Assembly: GCF_900142265.1 (NCBI RefSeq)
Contig: NZ_FRAH01000004.1
Span: forward strand, 112,966 to 176,965
DNA from: Anaerotignum lactatifermentans DSM 14214
GTDB lineage: Bacteria > Bacillota > Clostridia > Lachnospirales > Anaerotignaceae
DNA length: 64,000 nucleotides
Direction of reading: 5' to 3'
The notes beneath the pieces are model-generated. The model ran no database searches. It was not told the origin of the DNA and worked only from the letters and a program-made list of their open reading frames with translations. Made by a program: the position numbers and the translations under genes. Below, in pieces: positions 51,201 to 59,462 of the stretch (the stretch's first letter is position 1; every line of letters begins with the position of its first letter).

Positions 51201-53799
51201 TTTGGGATATTTCGTTGTAAGCATTTTCACCTTCTGCAAGATATTTTCTGGTTACGGGGTTAGAAGGAAGCTGAAAACCCTGAGCCGGTCTTATTTCCGT
51301 TATGATATACCAGCCGGCATCAACATTTTTTAATATAATCTGTCCGTTTTTATCTGTTTTGTATGTGCCGAGTGGAACAATGCCGCCGTTTTCTCCCTCA
51401 TATTCGATTTTAAATGTTGTATTAGGGATAGGTTTTTCGGTAAGAGCGTTTGTCTTGGTGATAATCAGAGTTGGTTTTCTTGTATTCTCATACACAAGCT
51501 GTTTGATGTCGCCGGCTGACAGTTCAATTTCCTTATGCTGTGTATCAAGAATATATCCGTCCGGTGCCGAGATTTCCTCAACTGTATAGATACCCTCCGG
51601 AAGATTTTCGATAGTAATTTTTCCATTTCTATCAGTCATATACTCACTGACAGTATCGTCCTCTGTTTTGGTGATTTTAAATTTGGCGTTTGCCAGCGGT
51701 TCTTCTGTTTTAGCATCCACTTTTAAAATCTCAAGGACAGGATTTTTTGTATCAGAAAAAATCAGCGTTTTAGTCTTTCCCCATTCCAAGGCAATATCTT
51801 TGTGGCTGTCTGGATCGATACGGTACCCATTTGGAGCTTCTATTTCCTCTACAGTATAAACAGCTTCATCTAAATCCCGAATAACTACTGTTCCTGTTTC
51901 ATCAGTAACATATTCACTAACTGTTTTATCCTCAGTTTTTGTAACTCTGAATTTTGCTCCAGCCAATGGTTCTTTTGTTTCCTCGTCTATTTTCATAATC
52001 TGAAGAGAAGGGCGCAGGCGGTTATCAAATTTCACTTCCACACATTTCCCGCCATCCAGATAAACGTCTTTGCTGTCCTGTGCTATTAAATATCCCTTTG
52101 GCGCAGCTATTTCAGTTATGGTGTACCAGCCTTCTTCCAAACCTTCAACTTTTATTTTTCCTTCTTTATCTGTCATGCCTTCATATATGATACTGCCGCC
52201 TTTTTTAGCAATAGAAAACTCCGCGTCAGACAGAGGGTATCCTGTGTCCTCATCATATTTTTTAATTACTAAGCCAGGTTTCGCATGGTTTTCTAATGTA
52301 ATGGACGCTGTTTTACCGGCTTCCAGTTTTACCGATACCGGCGTATTATTCAGTATATAATCTTCCGGTGCCACAATTTCAGTTACCGTATAGGTTCCAC
52401 TCTTTAAATTAGTCAGTGTGGCTGTACCGGAAGCGTTTGTATATACATCGTAAGCGTCGCTGCCTCCATCCAGCGCCACACGAATTACCGCATTGCTTAA
52501 TCCTTCCCCAGTATCGGCGTCAACTTTCTTAATTTCCAATTCAGCCATTTCCTCGTTGGAGAAAGTTACAACGGTAGGTTTATCGGGATCGTTAATCTCG
52601 ACATCTTTATGATTGTTTTCATCAAGGACATATCCAAGCGGCGGTATTTCCTCAGTAATTGATACTGTACCGGAAATATCATCTATTTGTATTTCTCCAT
52701 TTTTGTCTGTTACATAGTGTCCGATTGTTTTTCCATCCACTTCCACTTTAAACACCGCTCCGGCAAGACCTTTTGTAGTGCCTGACGCTACTTTTAAAAT
52801 CTGCAAGCTTCCGTCTGGAACCGGAATATCCGGATTGTCCGGTTCTTCTGGTTCTGTTCCGATAACTTCCGCATAAATTACATCCGCCCAAGAGTCTCCG
52901 TTATAAGAGGGAAGTGGAGCTACATAGTAATCCTGTTTTTGAGCATCATGAGAAAGTCCAAACATAACGGCTTTGTTTTCTAGCTTTCCTTTCACAATAA
53001 CTCTGAAGCTGCCGTTTCTGTTTTCTCCGGTTTTTGGTATTTTAATTTTTATATTGGTTTCGCTTCCGTCAAATGTGTCCTTTTCATTGTCATTGGCGTC
53101 AGTAATCTTTGTTTCTTCCGGCACATCACCGTCTAAAACAACCCGAAAACTATTAATTTCAACATTTGATTTGATAGTATACTCTTGTGTTAAATACTCT
53201 CCATCATCAACAGCAGAGGGAGTTGCAGGATTAACCGCCAGCCATGTGGCATATACATATTGATTTTCCTGTCCCTTTGCCACAAGTGACTTCATTGCCT
53301 GAAGCACAGATTCGTTGTGTTCGCCGTTAGCCTGCCAATCATTAAGATTGCTGTAGTTATCATGCACTGTAGCCCAAACAGCCATTTTTGTTGCGTAGTA
53401 TGCCTCATAATCTGTTGATACCCCAAGCTCCTGCGGTGACTTATAGGGATAACCGTTTGTGATAACTCCCCAAACATGAGGGTCAGTATCAAGCTGATCT
53501 ACATCGACATCGTATGTTTTCGCGGCTAAATCCTCAACGCCAGGTCGGTTTGGGTTCGCGCAGTAGGCTGGAAGCTCCTGCCCGTCATCTGTTCGGTAAA
53601 CAATAACGGCAGGCGCGAAATTTTCAGCGTCTATAATGCCTTTCCATGTAAGGAGCTGTGGACCCTTGTCCTGCTTTATATAAAGATTCACCTTATTTAA
53701 AGCCGTTTCAAGAGAGTCTCCCGCGAAAACCGTTACGCCGGATGTTAACAGGAGCATAGCCGCCAACAAAAACGAGAACAATCTCTTTATTGTTTTCAT
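48283..53799 (-). CDS. giant SpaA/Cna-B repeat surface adhesin
   Basis: The 1,838-aa secreted protein starts with a signal peptide (residues 1-28). A thioester-like domain (about 30-310) has the Cys in P-A-Y-C-A-N-P. Fourteen Cna-B-like beta-sandwich repeats of about 85 residues follow; most start with K-x-D-x-x-T and end with an E-E-I-x-x-P-x-G-Y strand. An isopeptide-type C-terminal domain is last. The protein ends L-P-K-T-G-Y-stop, with no hydrophobic segment or charged tail after the motif. A sortase is encoded nearby. It likely mediates mating-pair or host adhesion. AAGGAGG precedes the ATG. Confidence 0.9.
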   Translation of the reverse strand: MKTIKRLFSFLLAAMLLLTSGVTVFAGDSLETALNKVNLYIKQDKGPQLLTWKGIIDAENFAPAVIVYRTDDGQELPAYCANPNRPGVEDLAAKTYDVDVDQLDTDPHVWGVITNGYPYKSPQELGVSTDYEAYYATKMAVWATVHDNYSNLNDWQANGEHNESVLQAMKSLVAKGQENQYVYATWLAVNPATPSAVDDGEYLTQEYTIKSNVEINSFRVVLDGDVPEETKITDANDNEKDTFDGSETNIKIKIPKTGENRNGSFRVIVKGKLENKAVMFGLSHDAQKQDYYVAPLPSYNGDSWADVIYAEVIGTEPEEPDNPDIPVPDGSLQILKVASGTTKGLAGAVFKVEVDGKTIGHYVTDKNGEIQIDDISGTVSITEEIPPLGYVLDENNHKDVEINDPDKPTVVTFSNEEMAELEIKKVDADTGEGLSNAVIRVALDGGSDAYDVYTNASGTATLTNLKSGTYTVTEIVAPEDYILNNTPVSVKLEAGKTASITLENHAKPGLVIKKYDEDTGYPLSDAEFSIAKKGGSIIYEGMTDKEGKIKVEGLEEGWYTITEIAAPKGYLIAQDSKDVYLDGGKCVEVKFDNRLRPSLQIMKIDEETKEPLAGAKFRVTKTEDKTVSEYVTDETGTVVIRDLDEAVYTVEEIEAPNGYRIDPDSHKDIALEWGKTKTLIFSDTKNPVLEILKVDAKTEEPLANAKFKITKTEDDTVSEYMTDRNGKITIENLPEGIYTVEEISAPDGYILDTQHKEIELSAGDIKQLVYENTRKPTLIITKTNALTEKPIPNTTFKIEYEGENGGIVPLGTYKTDKNGQIILKNVDAGWYIITEIRPAQGFQLPSNPVTRKYLAEGENAYNEISQNNNTVSNSTNNITINSSQNNTTASETLSNSITVTSGNDYIGEEIPNYPLNSIVIKKTDAITSEMLEGAVFEVRKVSEDISGNSGTIIGRYTTDSSGIIVITGLEAGAYIIEEVQSPTHYLISENSKQQAWLKADGTSIVEVAFANYPYGSLLITKVDGLTNQPLGGVKFKVTTGNGTVEGNTNGIYETDSNGEILIPNLKPDSYVVTEIETLENYELDTTPQTIDIGTDGEVYKVSFKNQPKSSLVIFKKDADTGEPLQGVKFKVTNADGTVIGTSNGIFTTDQNGKIVISNIGKQTVTIEEVETLEGYALETQQRTVSIDYGKTYTEEFTNTRLASLVIKKIDEYTNEPLSGVKFLVEKQNGEYIGEYTTDSTGTINVPTLEPDWYIVRELKTKDGYILDETPKTIEVKKSVPTVVTFTNKPLSGIKIIKTDSETGEPLEGVTFSVSKMNGEKIGSFKTDKEGMVYVSNLEDGYYTVTETEGLEGYHWDEEPRTVEVKTGKQTIVEIENQPYSGLVIEKTNSRTSDPIEGVEFLVTKFNGEQIGYYETDDDGLIIIEGLEEGTYLVKETEAAAGYQIDNESKEVEIKDGKRTTLKVKNDPLSSVLIRKIDSITGEGIEGVEFLLYDGDGEPIGQFESDNEGYVWIRKELPEGKYKLREIEAAEGYISDDEVKTFYVQKGRTTEIIWKNTPQTGQIVVTKRSSEFNELTGLPAGSPLEGAVFEIYNTTGNMVDRMTSDSRGIAASKGLPVGVYIVKEVSSPRYYALNDRELLAEIRHNGDIVRFEVLNSSIDLNITVQKKGPNSASPGQNINYEVYGVTNGSSGKLENFYIHDRIPTDATRVSKITTGTYNERMYYQITYKTNYRDYIVLADNLLTSNDYEFSLHSNALGLQNGEYVTDVRLEFPQASPGFTQTKSMRVFCQVLPSLPKDYRITNRADVGGRYGNEWESALTSWNTTVWTNETATPLPKTGY

Positions 53800-53828
53800 T
53801 CATTTTTCCTCCTTTTCAGCAATAAAAA

Positions 53829-53857
53829 AGAGACTCTGTTTTATAACAAAGTCTCAG
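53829..53857 (-). terminator. hairpin with T-run before adhesin gene
   Basis: GAGACTTTGT and ACAGAGTCTC form a stem followed by TTTTTTATT on the minus strand, just 30 bp before the adhesin start. It ends the CHAP transcript or attenuates expression of the adhesin gene. Confidence 0.7.
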
Positions 53858-53885
53858 AAGATATGGTTTTTCTATAATTTTATGC

Positions 53886-54635
53886 TTATTTGTTTGGCAG
53901 AATATAGCCTTTTAGCTCAAGACCGTATGGATTTTTAAATTCATCAAAAGTTTTCCTTCTAACTGTTCCGTCATAATCAGGATCAAACTTGCTTTTATTT
54001 ATGTCATACGTTCCATTCGCTTCTGTGTAATAAATGGTTATAGGCGTTCCATTTTCATCGCGTTCCACATATTCCACAAACACAGCATGCCCCGGCCAGT
54101 CTCTGAATTCCTCTGTTGGTATATAGACGGCAATTGATTGCTCAGGTACATCATTTATGCTGTATTCCGCTTTTATTCCATCGCTTAGGCGAACGTTTTG
54201 AAGCCATTCTTTAATTCCGCCCATGCCCTGTGTCAATGGCAGCCATATATCATGCACTTCTTTAAACCTTCCGTAAGCATACCATGCGCATTCTCCTATG
54301 GAAAATGTGGCGTAGGCTTCTTCATAACTGGAGGCTCTGGTCAAATCAAGGTTTTCTCCGTCTTTTAGTATTTTCCCAAGCGTTGTACCGACCTCCGGCG
54401 CTTCCGTAAGCGGCGGTATTGTTTTTCTTTCCGGATTTTCCGCTTCCGCATTGCTTATTAATTCTTCAGATGGAACAATAAAGTGTACTGTCGGCCAGCC
54501 ATATTCATCGTAAGTAACCTCAGTAATTTCGGCTCCTTTCCATGGCAATGAATAGTTATCAGCGGCCAGTACAGATGACGCATAGGATACAGAAAGAGCA
54601 ATCAACAGAACAAAGCCAAACAACTTATTTTTCAT
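53886..54635 (-). CDS. secreted CHAP-domain hydrolase
   Basis: The 249-aa protein has a signal peptide (about residues 1-25) and a C-terminal CHAP amidase/endopeptidase domain. The domain has the catalytic Cys in G-E-C-A-W-Y-A-Y near residue 116 and the His in G-H-A-V-F-V-E near residue 183. It would trim peptidoglycan during surface assembly or mating. I chose the ATG at 54635 behind GGAGGCGG. Confidence 0.85.
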   Translation of the reverse strand: MKNKLFGFVLLIALSVSYASSVLAADNYSLPWKGAEITEVTYDEYGWPTVHFIVPSEELISNAEAENPERKTIPPLTEAPEVGTTLGKILKDGENLDLTRASSYEEAYATFSIGECAWYAYGRFKEVHDIWLPLTQGMGGIKEWLQNVRLSDGIKAEYSINDVPEQSIAVYIPTEEFRDWPGHAVFVEYVERDENGTPITIYYTEANGTYDINKSKFDPDYDGTVRRKTFDEFKNPYGLELKGYILPNK

Positions 54636-54709
54636 ATATACCGCCTCCATATTTTATAATAATATATCTACCTCCTTTGTATCCTAATTCCACCTACACT
54701 TCAAGTTTT

Positions 54710-55474
54710 TTATAATTTTTCAGCCCAGAAATCTACCGCAGCAAGAAGAAAGTCAGCGCAGCCGTTCTGCTCTCTGTCGTAATATTTTTTAAACCTCTCA
54801 TCCTGCACGTATAAACTGACTACGCCTTTATGTTTTTGTTCCGTATAATCTTTCCAAGAATATCCGAGCCATTCTTTGTGCAGGGAGGCAACACTGCGTC
54901 CTGTCTCACTTTCGGGACTTGCTTTTGATATTACGGCTGCTTTCAAAGCTTCCATCACTTTCTTCCCAAGAGTTTGAAATTTTTCATAATCCTCTTTAGA
55001 TAGGGACAACACTTTATTTACAGCCATATCTACCTCACTGTCGCCGTATTTTTCTCTGGCTTCCTCGCCATATAACTTCTCATACTGATCTACTATATCT
55101 TTTTTAAAAGCTTCAAACTTTTCAGAGTCGCGCATAATAAATTCTCCTTTCACAGACGCTATTGTGTCCTTCACTGTGTCTATCAATTTTGAAAGCCGTT
55201 CCCTTCGATTTTCAAGTTCTGTCAAATGCTCATTAAGGGCTTTAAGCATATCAAAGTTTTCGTCATACAGTATGAAGCGGATTTTTTCGAGAGACAGTCC
55301 TCTTTCCCTATAAAACAATATCTGCTGAAGCAGGTTAACTTCTTTATCGCCGTAAAACCTGTATCCGGCTTCGTTTGTTCTTGAAGGGTGAAGAAGATTT
55401 ATCTCGTCATAATACCGTAAAGTGCGCGCGCTCACTCCAGATAATTTTGATAACTGACTAATATTATATTCCAT
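54710..55474 (-). CDS. MerR-family regulator with TipAS domain
   Basis: The 254-aa protein has an N-terminal MerR winged helix (S-A-R-T-L-R-Y-Y-D-E-I-N-L-L), a coiled coil (about 75-110) and a C-terminal TipAS-like ligand-binding domain (about 115-250). TipAS-type proteins bind peptide antibiotics and activate their target promoter. The gene has its own MerR-type promoter and interrupts the order of the surface genes, so it may be a late insertion. AAGGAGGCGG precedes the ATG. Confidence 0.9.
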   Translation of the reverse strand: MEYNISQLSKLSGVSARTLRYYDEINLLHPSRTNEAGYRFYGDKEVNLLQQILFYRERGLSLEKIRFILYDENFDMLKALNEHLTELENRRERLSKLIDTVKDTIASVKGEFIMRDSEKFEAFKKDIVDQYEKLYGEEAREKYGDSEVDMAVNKVLSLSKEDYEKFQTLGKKVMEALKAAVISKASPESETGRSVASLHKEWLGYSWKDYTEQKHKGVVSLYVQDERFKKYYDREQNGCADFLLAAVDFWAEKL

Positions 55475-55501
55475 TTATATCCGCCTCCTTACTGTAACTT
55501 T

Positions 55502-55532
55502 ATTTTACAGGTTTACGCAGCGTCAAAGTCAA
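55502..55532 (-). promoter_or_regulatory. MerR-type promoter with 19-bp spacer
   Basis: On the minus strand TTGACT (55532-55527) and TAAAAT (55507-55502) are separated by 19 bp. This is the long spacer that MerR regulators shorten by DNA distortion. It implies autoregulation. Confidence 0.75.
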
Positions 55533-55553
55533 GGGGTATTATTGAAAAAGTTT

Positions 55554-56432
55554 TTAATCCACTTCCACAGCCTGAACGCAAAGACGTTTGTCAGGAACGT
55601 CCTCCACACATGTAATAAGCGTAATTCTATTGTCATCTGTGTATTGCAGTCTTGACCAGTCTGTCTCGCTTATTCTTCCTATAAATGTAACCTCATATTC
55701 TCTTGTGCCTAACTTTGTTTTATATGTAATCTCATCGCCCAGCTCAAGGTTCTTCAGCTTTCTGAAATAATCATTGGAGCCTCTGTTGTGTCCCACAAGA
55801 CCGATATTCCCATCCCACGCGCTGGTGAAGGCGATATGTCCAACGCCTTTTTTCATAGCCTCATATGTATCTCCATCATAGGCCGTTACCTTCAGGTCGA
55901 TTTCCGGTATACGCAGTGTTCCGATACTTCCGTCTGAGGAGTCCCGCACCTCCGACACATCGGTTATGGGGTATTGAAAGTAATCCTCGTTGTATGTATA
56001 ATCCGGCACTGAGCTGTAATTATTGTTGTTTTCAATGTATCCTTCGGAGGAGATATTTCCGGTACAGCTTCCGCTTGTTCCTCCGCCTGTTGTTATTCCG
56101 GTAACAAGACCTGACGGGCTTTGAATATACTCATTGGCGTTTGGCGCGTTTGCCGGAGCGTAGGTATTATGGTTTAATACAGGTTCCCTTGGAGTAACCA
56201 CATTTGAGCCGTACTCAGAATCATACACAGGCTGAGGAGATATATCATAAATGTCATAGAGATAATCTGGTATCTGACCGCTGATATTGATGTTTGACTC
56301 TCCAACTATTACAAACTCTTCCTCATTTTCGGTAATAAAGTCATAGGACAGATCGGAGTCAAGGGCATATGCAGGCGTGCAGAACATCATGGAACAAAGC
56401 ATAGGAAAAATCAAAAACAATCTATTCCGCAT
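55554..56432 (-). CDS. sortase
   Basis: The 292-aa sortase has an N-terminal signal-anchor (about residues 1-24), a long Asn/Ser/Tyr-rich linker (about 60-155) and the catalytic domain. Catalytic residues are the His of V-G-H-N-R-G near 225, the Cys of T-L-I-T-C-V-E-D near 274 and the Arg of D-K-R-L-C. It should join the adhesin to the wall or polymerise it through L-P-x-T-G. The linker is longer than in most sortases. The ATG at 56432 follows GGGAGGTG. Confidence 0.9.
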   Translation of the reverse strand: MRNRLFLIFPMLCSMMFCTPAYALDSDLSYDFITENEEEFVIVGESNINISGQIPDYLYDIYDISPQPVYDSEYGSNVVTPREPVLNHNTYAPANAPNANEYIQSPSGLVTGITTGGGTSGSCTGNISSEGYIENNNNYSSVPDYTYNEDYFQYPITDVSEVRDSSDGSIGTLRIPEIDLKVTAYDGDTYEAMKKGVGHIAFTSAWDGNIGLVGHNRGSNDYFRKLKNLELGDEITYKTKLGTREYEVTFIGRISETDWSRLQYTDDNRITLITCVEDVPDKRLCVQAVEVD

Positions 56433-57561
56433 CCAAAACACCTCCCATATCCAAGTCAAAAGTATATTCCTTCACGCGCTCGTTTACTCTGTGTTTTATG
56501 GTTACATCTTTAAATGTAACCGCTATATTTCTGCCAAACAGTGCCTTTGTTGTCTGCTTATCCAAAATAAACCGGAACACATTGCTTTGTATTAAGTCGT
56601 CAAACTCGTTCAGATCAATAACCGGTTCTTTCGGGGTTACAGCCTGATGACCAATACAGATATATTCCTTGTCAATCAGGTTGTAAATTTCAGCGCCTTT
56701 TCGGGATTTTAGGAACAGCCACAGCAAAATCAAAAGCCCCGCCAAAAGAAGGATTCCAATTACCGCCGTAATAATTTTAAGCGGAAGAGGCATACCTGTT
56801 TTTAGCGGTATTCCAGTATAGGTTAATGTATATGTTATGGAACCGGTTTGAGTTTTTGCCACTGTTCCCGTATATCTGGCCTTAGAAACGTATCCGGTTG
56901 GCACCTGGCTGCTGAAGGTTTTGGCGTATGTTGCCACAGCCTTATATTCTGTCGGTACAAGGCTGTCACCGGCAAGGCTGGTTCCCATTACAGTCCAGCT
57001 GACGTCTGTCAGGGGAAGGGTATACCCGTCTTTTACAACTGTTTGAGAAACAAAGGAGGGGTCTGCGTACATCAGTCCAGGGTATTCCTTTGTAGTCGAA
57101 ACGGTATAATTTTTTGTTGTGTATCCAGCCGCCTCAGTTACAATACTTCCGGTATCAAGGGCAAGAGAACCTTTATAGCCGTCCTGATTATACTCCTTTG
57201 TGGCCGGAAACAGTTTGACTACGTCCTCCAGATTTTTTGACTGACTTTCAACACTAACTTCCTCTGTTGCTTCTTTTGTGTCGGTATTCTCATTCACCTT
57301 TTTATCTGTTGTTTCATGGGAAAACAGAAACCCGTCCAGTTCAAAATCATTTTCAATCAGCTGTTCCGGCTCTGTTCCGTCGGCTATATCGTATACCTTA
57401 ATAAGATACTCTGTTCCATCGATATTTTTTCGCTCAACAGATATGGGAGCCGGTATGTTTTCCTGAGTTTCTAACTGAACAGCGGGATTTTCCTGAGCTG
57501 CCGCCTGAATTGGAAAGACAGCGGAAATAAACAGTACAATCCACAGCAGTATTGTTTTCAT
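56422..57561 (-). CDS. membrane-anchored surface protein of the sortase module
   Basis: The 379-aa protein has a signal peptide (residues about 1-22) and an extracellular region of about 240 residues. The region includes the repeated A-x-Y-T-G-T-V and Y-T-L-T-Y-T-G-I-P strands. A membrane helix (about 262-285) and a cytoplasmic domain of about 90 residues follow. It overlaps the sortase gene by 11 bp and so probably works with it, perhaps as an assembly or docking factor. No named family is recognised. The ATG at 57561 follows AAGGAGG. Confidence 0.75.
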   Translation of the reverse strand: MKTILLWIVLFISAVFPIQAAAQENPAVQLETQENIPAPISVERKNIDGTEYLIKVYDIADGTEPEQLIENDFELDGFLFSHETTDKKVNENTDTKEATEEVSVESQSKNLEDVVKLFPATKEYNQDGYKGSLALDTGSIVTEAAGYTTKNYTVSTTKEYPGLMYADPSFVSQTVVKDGYTLPLTDVSWTVMGTSLAGDSLVPTEYKAVATYAKTFSSQVPTGYVSKARYTGTVAKTQTGSITYTLTYTGIPLKTGMPLPLKIITAVIGILLLAGLLILLWLFLKSRKGAEIYNLIDKEYICIGHQAVTPKEPVIDLNEFDDLIQSNVFRFILDKQTTKALFGRNIAVTFKDVTIKHRVNERVKEYTFDLDMGGVLDAE

Positions 57562-57575
57562 AACTTCGCACCTCC

Positions 57576-57854
57576 TTATGATTTTTTTAACCATTCGCCG
57601 CATCTTTGGCAGCATACCCATATCTCACCGAATATCACTTCCTCATCTTCATCGGAGAAAACATGGCCTTTTTCCTCGCATTCCTTTTTAATTAAAAGTG
57701 CTTTTGTTTTTTCCTCTAAGACCGTTTTTTCAATTTCCATGTCGTTTGGCATATAGCCTTTTTTGATAATAAATTCAGATTTCAGGCTCTCGCAGTCCTC
57801 AATAAAACTTTTGGATACTTTGTATTTTTCAAGCTCCTGTTCAATATTGAGCAT
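57576..57854 (-). CDS. 92-aa protein with C-terminal Cys cluster
   Basis: The small protein is helical for 60 residues and ends with G-H-V-F ... W-V-C-C-Q-R-C-G-E-W, a possible half zinc site. The family is unknown. A strong AAGGAGG precedes it, and it lies 14 bp upstream of the surface protein gene in the same operon. Confidence 0.65.
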   Translation of the reverse strand: MLNIEQELEKYKVSKSFIEDCESLKSEFIIKKGYMPNDMEIEKTVLEEKTKALLIKKECEEKGHVFSDEDEEVIFGEIWVCCQRCGEWLKKS

Positions 57855-57871
57855 GTTATCCGCCTCCTTTT

Positions 57872-58180
57872 TCAGAACAAAAAATAAAGGACTTCCTCCA
57901 GAGCCTCGTCCAGAGAATGTCCTTCCTCCAACATTTTTTTAGCGTTATTCTTTATTTTATTCTTTTCCAGCTCCATGGCTTCTTTTTCTCTCTTGAGACC
58001 GCTTTGAAGCAATTCAATGGGATTCTTAGCCGCTACCTCAGCCTTATTAATCAATATCACTCCGTTTCTGCCTGTAACGCATACCACATCTTCCTTGTCG
58101 ATTCCGGCTATCTGGCATATAGACACCGGAATATATATCCTGCCTTTTGCTCCTACTGTTTTATAACACTTTACCTCCAT
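57872..58180 (-). CDS. AbrB/MazE-type DNA-binding protein
   Basis: The 102-aa protein has an N-terminal swapped-hairpin AbrB fold (K-G-R-I-Y-I-P-V-S-I-C-Q-I-A-G-I and V-I-L-I-N-K) and a helical C-terminus. It may regulate the surface or transfer genes, or be an antitoxin without a visible toxin. Confidence 0.78.
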   Translation of the reverse strand: MEVKCYKTVGAKGRIYIPVSICQIAGIDKEDVVCVTGRNGVILINKAEVAAKNPIELLQSGLKREKEAMELEKNKIKNNAKKMLEEGHSLDEALEEVLYFLF

Positions 58181-58208
58181 GCTTATTCATCCTTTCTTGC
58201 CAAAAAAT

Positions 58209-58232
58209 AAGACGCTTTCGCGTCTTACTAAG
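58209..58232 (-). terminator. intrinsic terminator
   Basis: AAGACGC, a GAAA loop and GCGTCTT are followed by ATTTTTTG on the minus strand. It lies between the rubredoxin-like and AbrB-like genes. Confidence 0.75.
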
Positions 58233-58247
58233 AAACTATTAAGCTGT

Positions 58248-58397
58248 TTACTGTTCATATTCTTTCCTAAAATTCAGATATTCCTTTATCTCAGATACAT
58301 CAGCTTCTCGAACTGTCTTGCTTCCGCAGTCTGGACAACGTTCAGGCTTTTCTGTATTTTCAAATGTATATCTGCATTTTCCGCAAGTAAAGTACAT
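58248..58397 (-). CDS. 49-aa rubredoxin-like zinc-ribbon protein
   Basis: The tiny protein M-Y-F-T-C-G-K-C-R-Y-T-F-E ... C-P-D-C-G-S has two C-x2-C pairs of a zinc ribbon or rubredoxin-like fold. The frame extends upstream to 58460, but the ATG at 58397 with a nearby GAGGA is the sensible start. Function is unknown. Confidence 0.65.
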   Translation of the reverse strand: MYFTCGKCRYTFENTEKPERCPDCGSKTVREADVSEIKEYLNFRKEYEQ

Positions 58398-58460
58398 TGT
58401 TATTATCCTCCAAACGTGTTTTATAGAAAATATTATAAAGCCACGCTTGGAATAAATCAA

Positions 58461-59423
58461 TCAAAGAAGGGTAAGCTGTCTTGGCTGTCTCCTTTTTCTT
58501 TCATTTGTATCATAGTTTGTTATCAGAAGCTCTTTGAACATATTTCCAGGATCATATCTTTGCGATATGCTGTTGAGTCTTTCAAAGCTTTCAATATAAT
58601 ATCCCCTGTATAAGTCTCTGATAAAATCACAGTCATTATAAGAAAGCATAAAATAACCCTTTACACTGCCTAACACATCCCGTAAATGGAAGTGGCTTTC
58701 TCTTGAGAATTTGGCGGTATAAAGCTTTTCCGTCCCGTAATATGGCGGGTCGCAGTATGTAAAAGCCTTTGGTCGGTCGTAAAGCGGAATCAGCTCGTCA
58801 AAGCTTTTGTTCTGTATAATTACGCCTTTTCCGGCGCGGCCGATAGCTTTTCTTTTATCACTCTCGGTTTTTATACCGTTTTCATTGAGCCGTCTGTTGG
58901 CCTGCCATATGGTCTGATATGTCTGCATAATGTTTACCGGCTGTCCGTTATAGCTTTTGCTTCCTCCGGCATAGCTGTACCGAATTAGTTTATAGAAGTT
59001 AGCCGCTCTGCGGACGTCTCCCAATATAGCTCTGTTGTCTATCATTTCTTTATACTGGTCGTATTCCAAGGGAGTCAGGTAGTGCTTCGCCAGTTCCAGT
59101 TCCTCTTTTTCATAGGGAACCGAGAAATCCTTTCTTTTGTTCCAGTCAAGGAAAAACTCAAATTCTTCCTTGCCGTTCAATGGCAGAAAGCCGAGTTCTT
59201 CCAAAAAGGCAAGAGGGCGGTATTTTACCACATAGAACATATTTGTTAAATCCGAGTTGTAATCATTATACACCTCAAAGGGTTCCGGTTCTTTGGCAAA
59301 CAGTATCCACGCCGCACCTCCAAAGGCTTCTATGTATCTGTCGTAATCCACTGGGAATCGTTCCAATATAATATCTCTCATAAGTTTCTTTCCCCCAATC
59401 CAGGGGAAGAAGCTGTTCATCAT
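58461..59423 (-). CDS. DNA N6-adenine methyltransferase (Dam/D12 class)
   Basis: The 320-aa enzyme has the SAM motif F-P-W-I-G-G-K at the N-terminus, E-A-F-G-G-A-A near residue 33, the catalytic D-P-P-Y-Y-G near residue 220 and the D12-class middle region. No restriction gene is adjacent, so it is an orphan methylase. It would protect incoming ICE DNA or mark it. AGAGGTGG precedes the ATG. A six-codon open frame (M-D-D-K-G-S) with a strong AAAGGAGG lies just upstream at 59442-59462 and may act as a leader peptide. Confidence 0.9.
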   Translation of the reverse strand: MMNSFFPWIGGKKLMRDIILERFPVDYDRYIEAFGGAAWILFAKEPEPFEVYNDYNSDLTNMFYVVKYRPLAFLEELGFLPLNGKEEFEFFLDWNKRKDFSVPYEKEELELAKHYLTPLEYDQYKEMIDNRAILGDVRRAANFYKLIRYSYAGGSKSYNGQPVNIMQTYQTIWQANRRLNENGIKTESDKRKAIGRAGKGVIIQNKSFDELIPLYDRPKAFTYCDPPYYGTEKLYTAKFSRESHFHLRDVLGSVKGYFMLSYNDCDFIRDLYRGYYIESFERLNSISQRYDPGNMFKELLITNYDTNERKRRQPRQLTLL

Positions 59424-59441
59424 TATTCTGCCACCTCTTTC

Positions 59442-59462
59442 TATGAGCCTTTATCATCCATA
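59442..59462 (-). promoter_or_regulatory. six-codon leader frame before the adenine methylase
   Basis: AAAGGAGGTCAAAT precedes ATG GAT GAT AAA GGC TCA TAG, a much stronger ribosome site than the methylase has itself. It is a possible translational leader. The 217-bp region 59430-59646 otherwise shows nothing. Confidence 0.4.

Noticed and set aside
48283..53799. CRISPR-like or DNA-level repeat array
   Set aside because: The periodicity is at protein level (Cna-B domains of about 85 residues) with diverged DNA; there are no short identical direct repeats with unique spacers.
59275..59457. 60-aa minus-strand frame overlapping the adenine methylase start
   Set aside because: It lies in another frame of the methylase gene and has no independent support.
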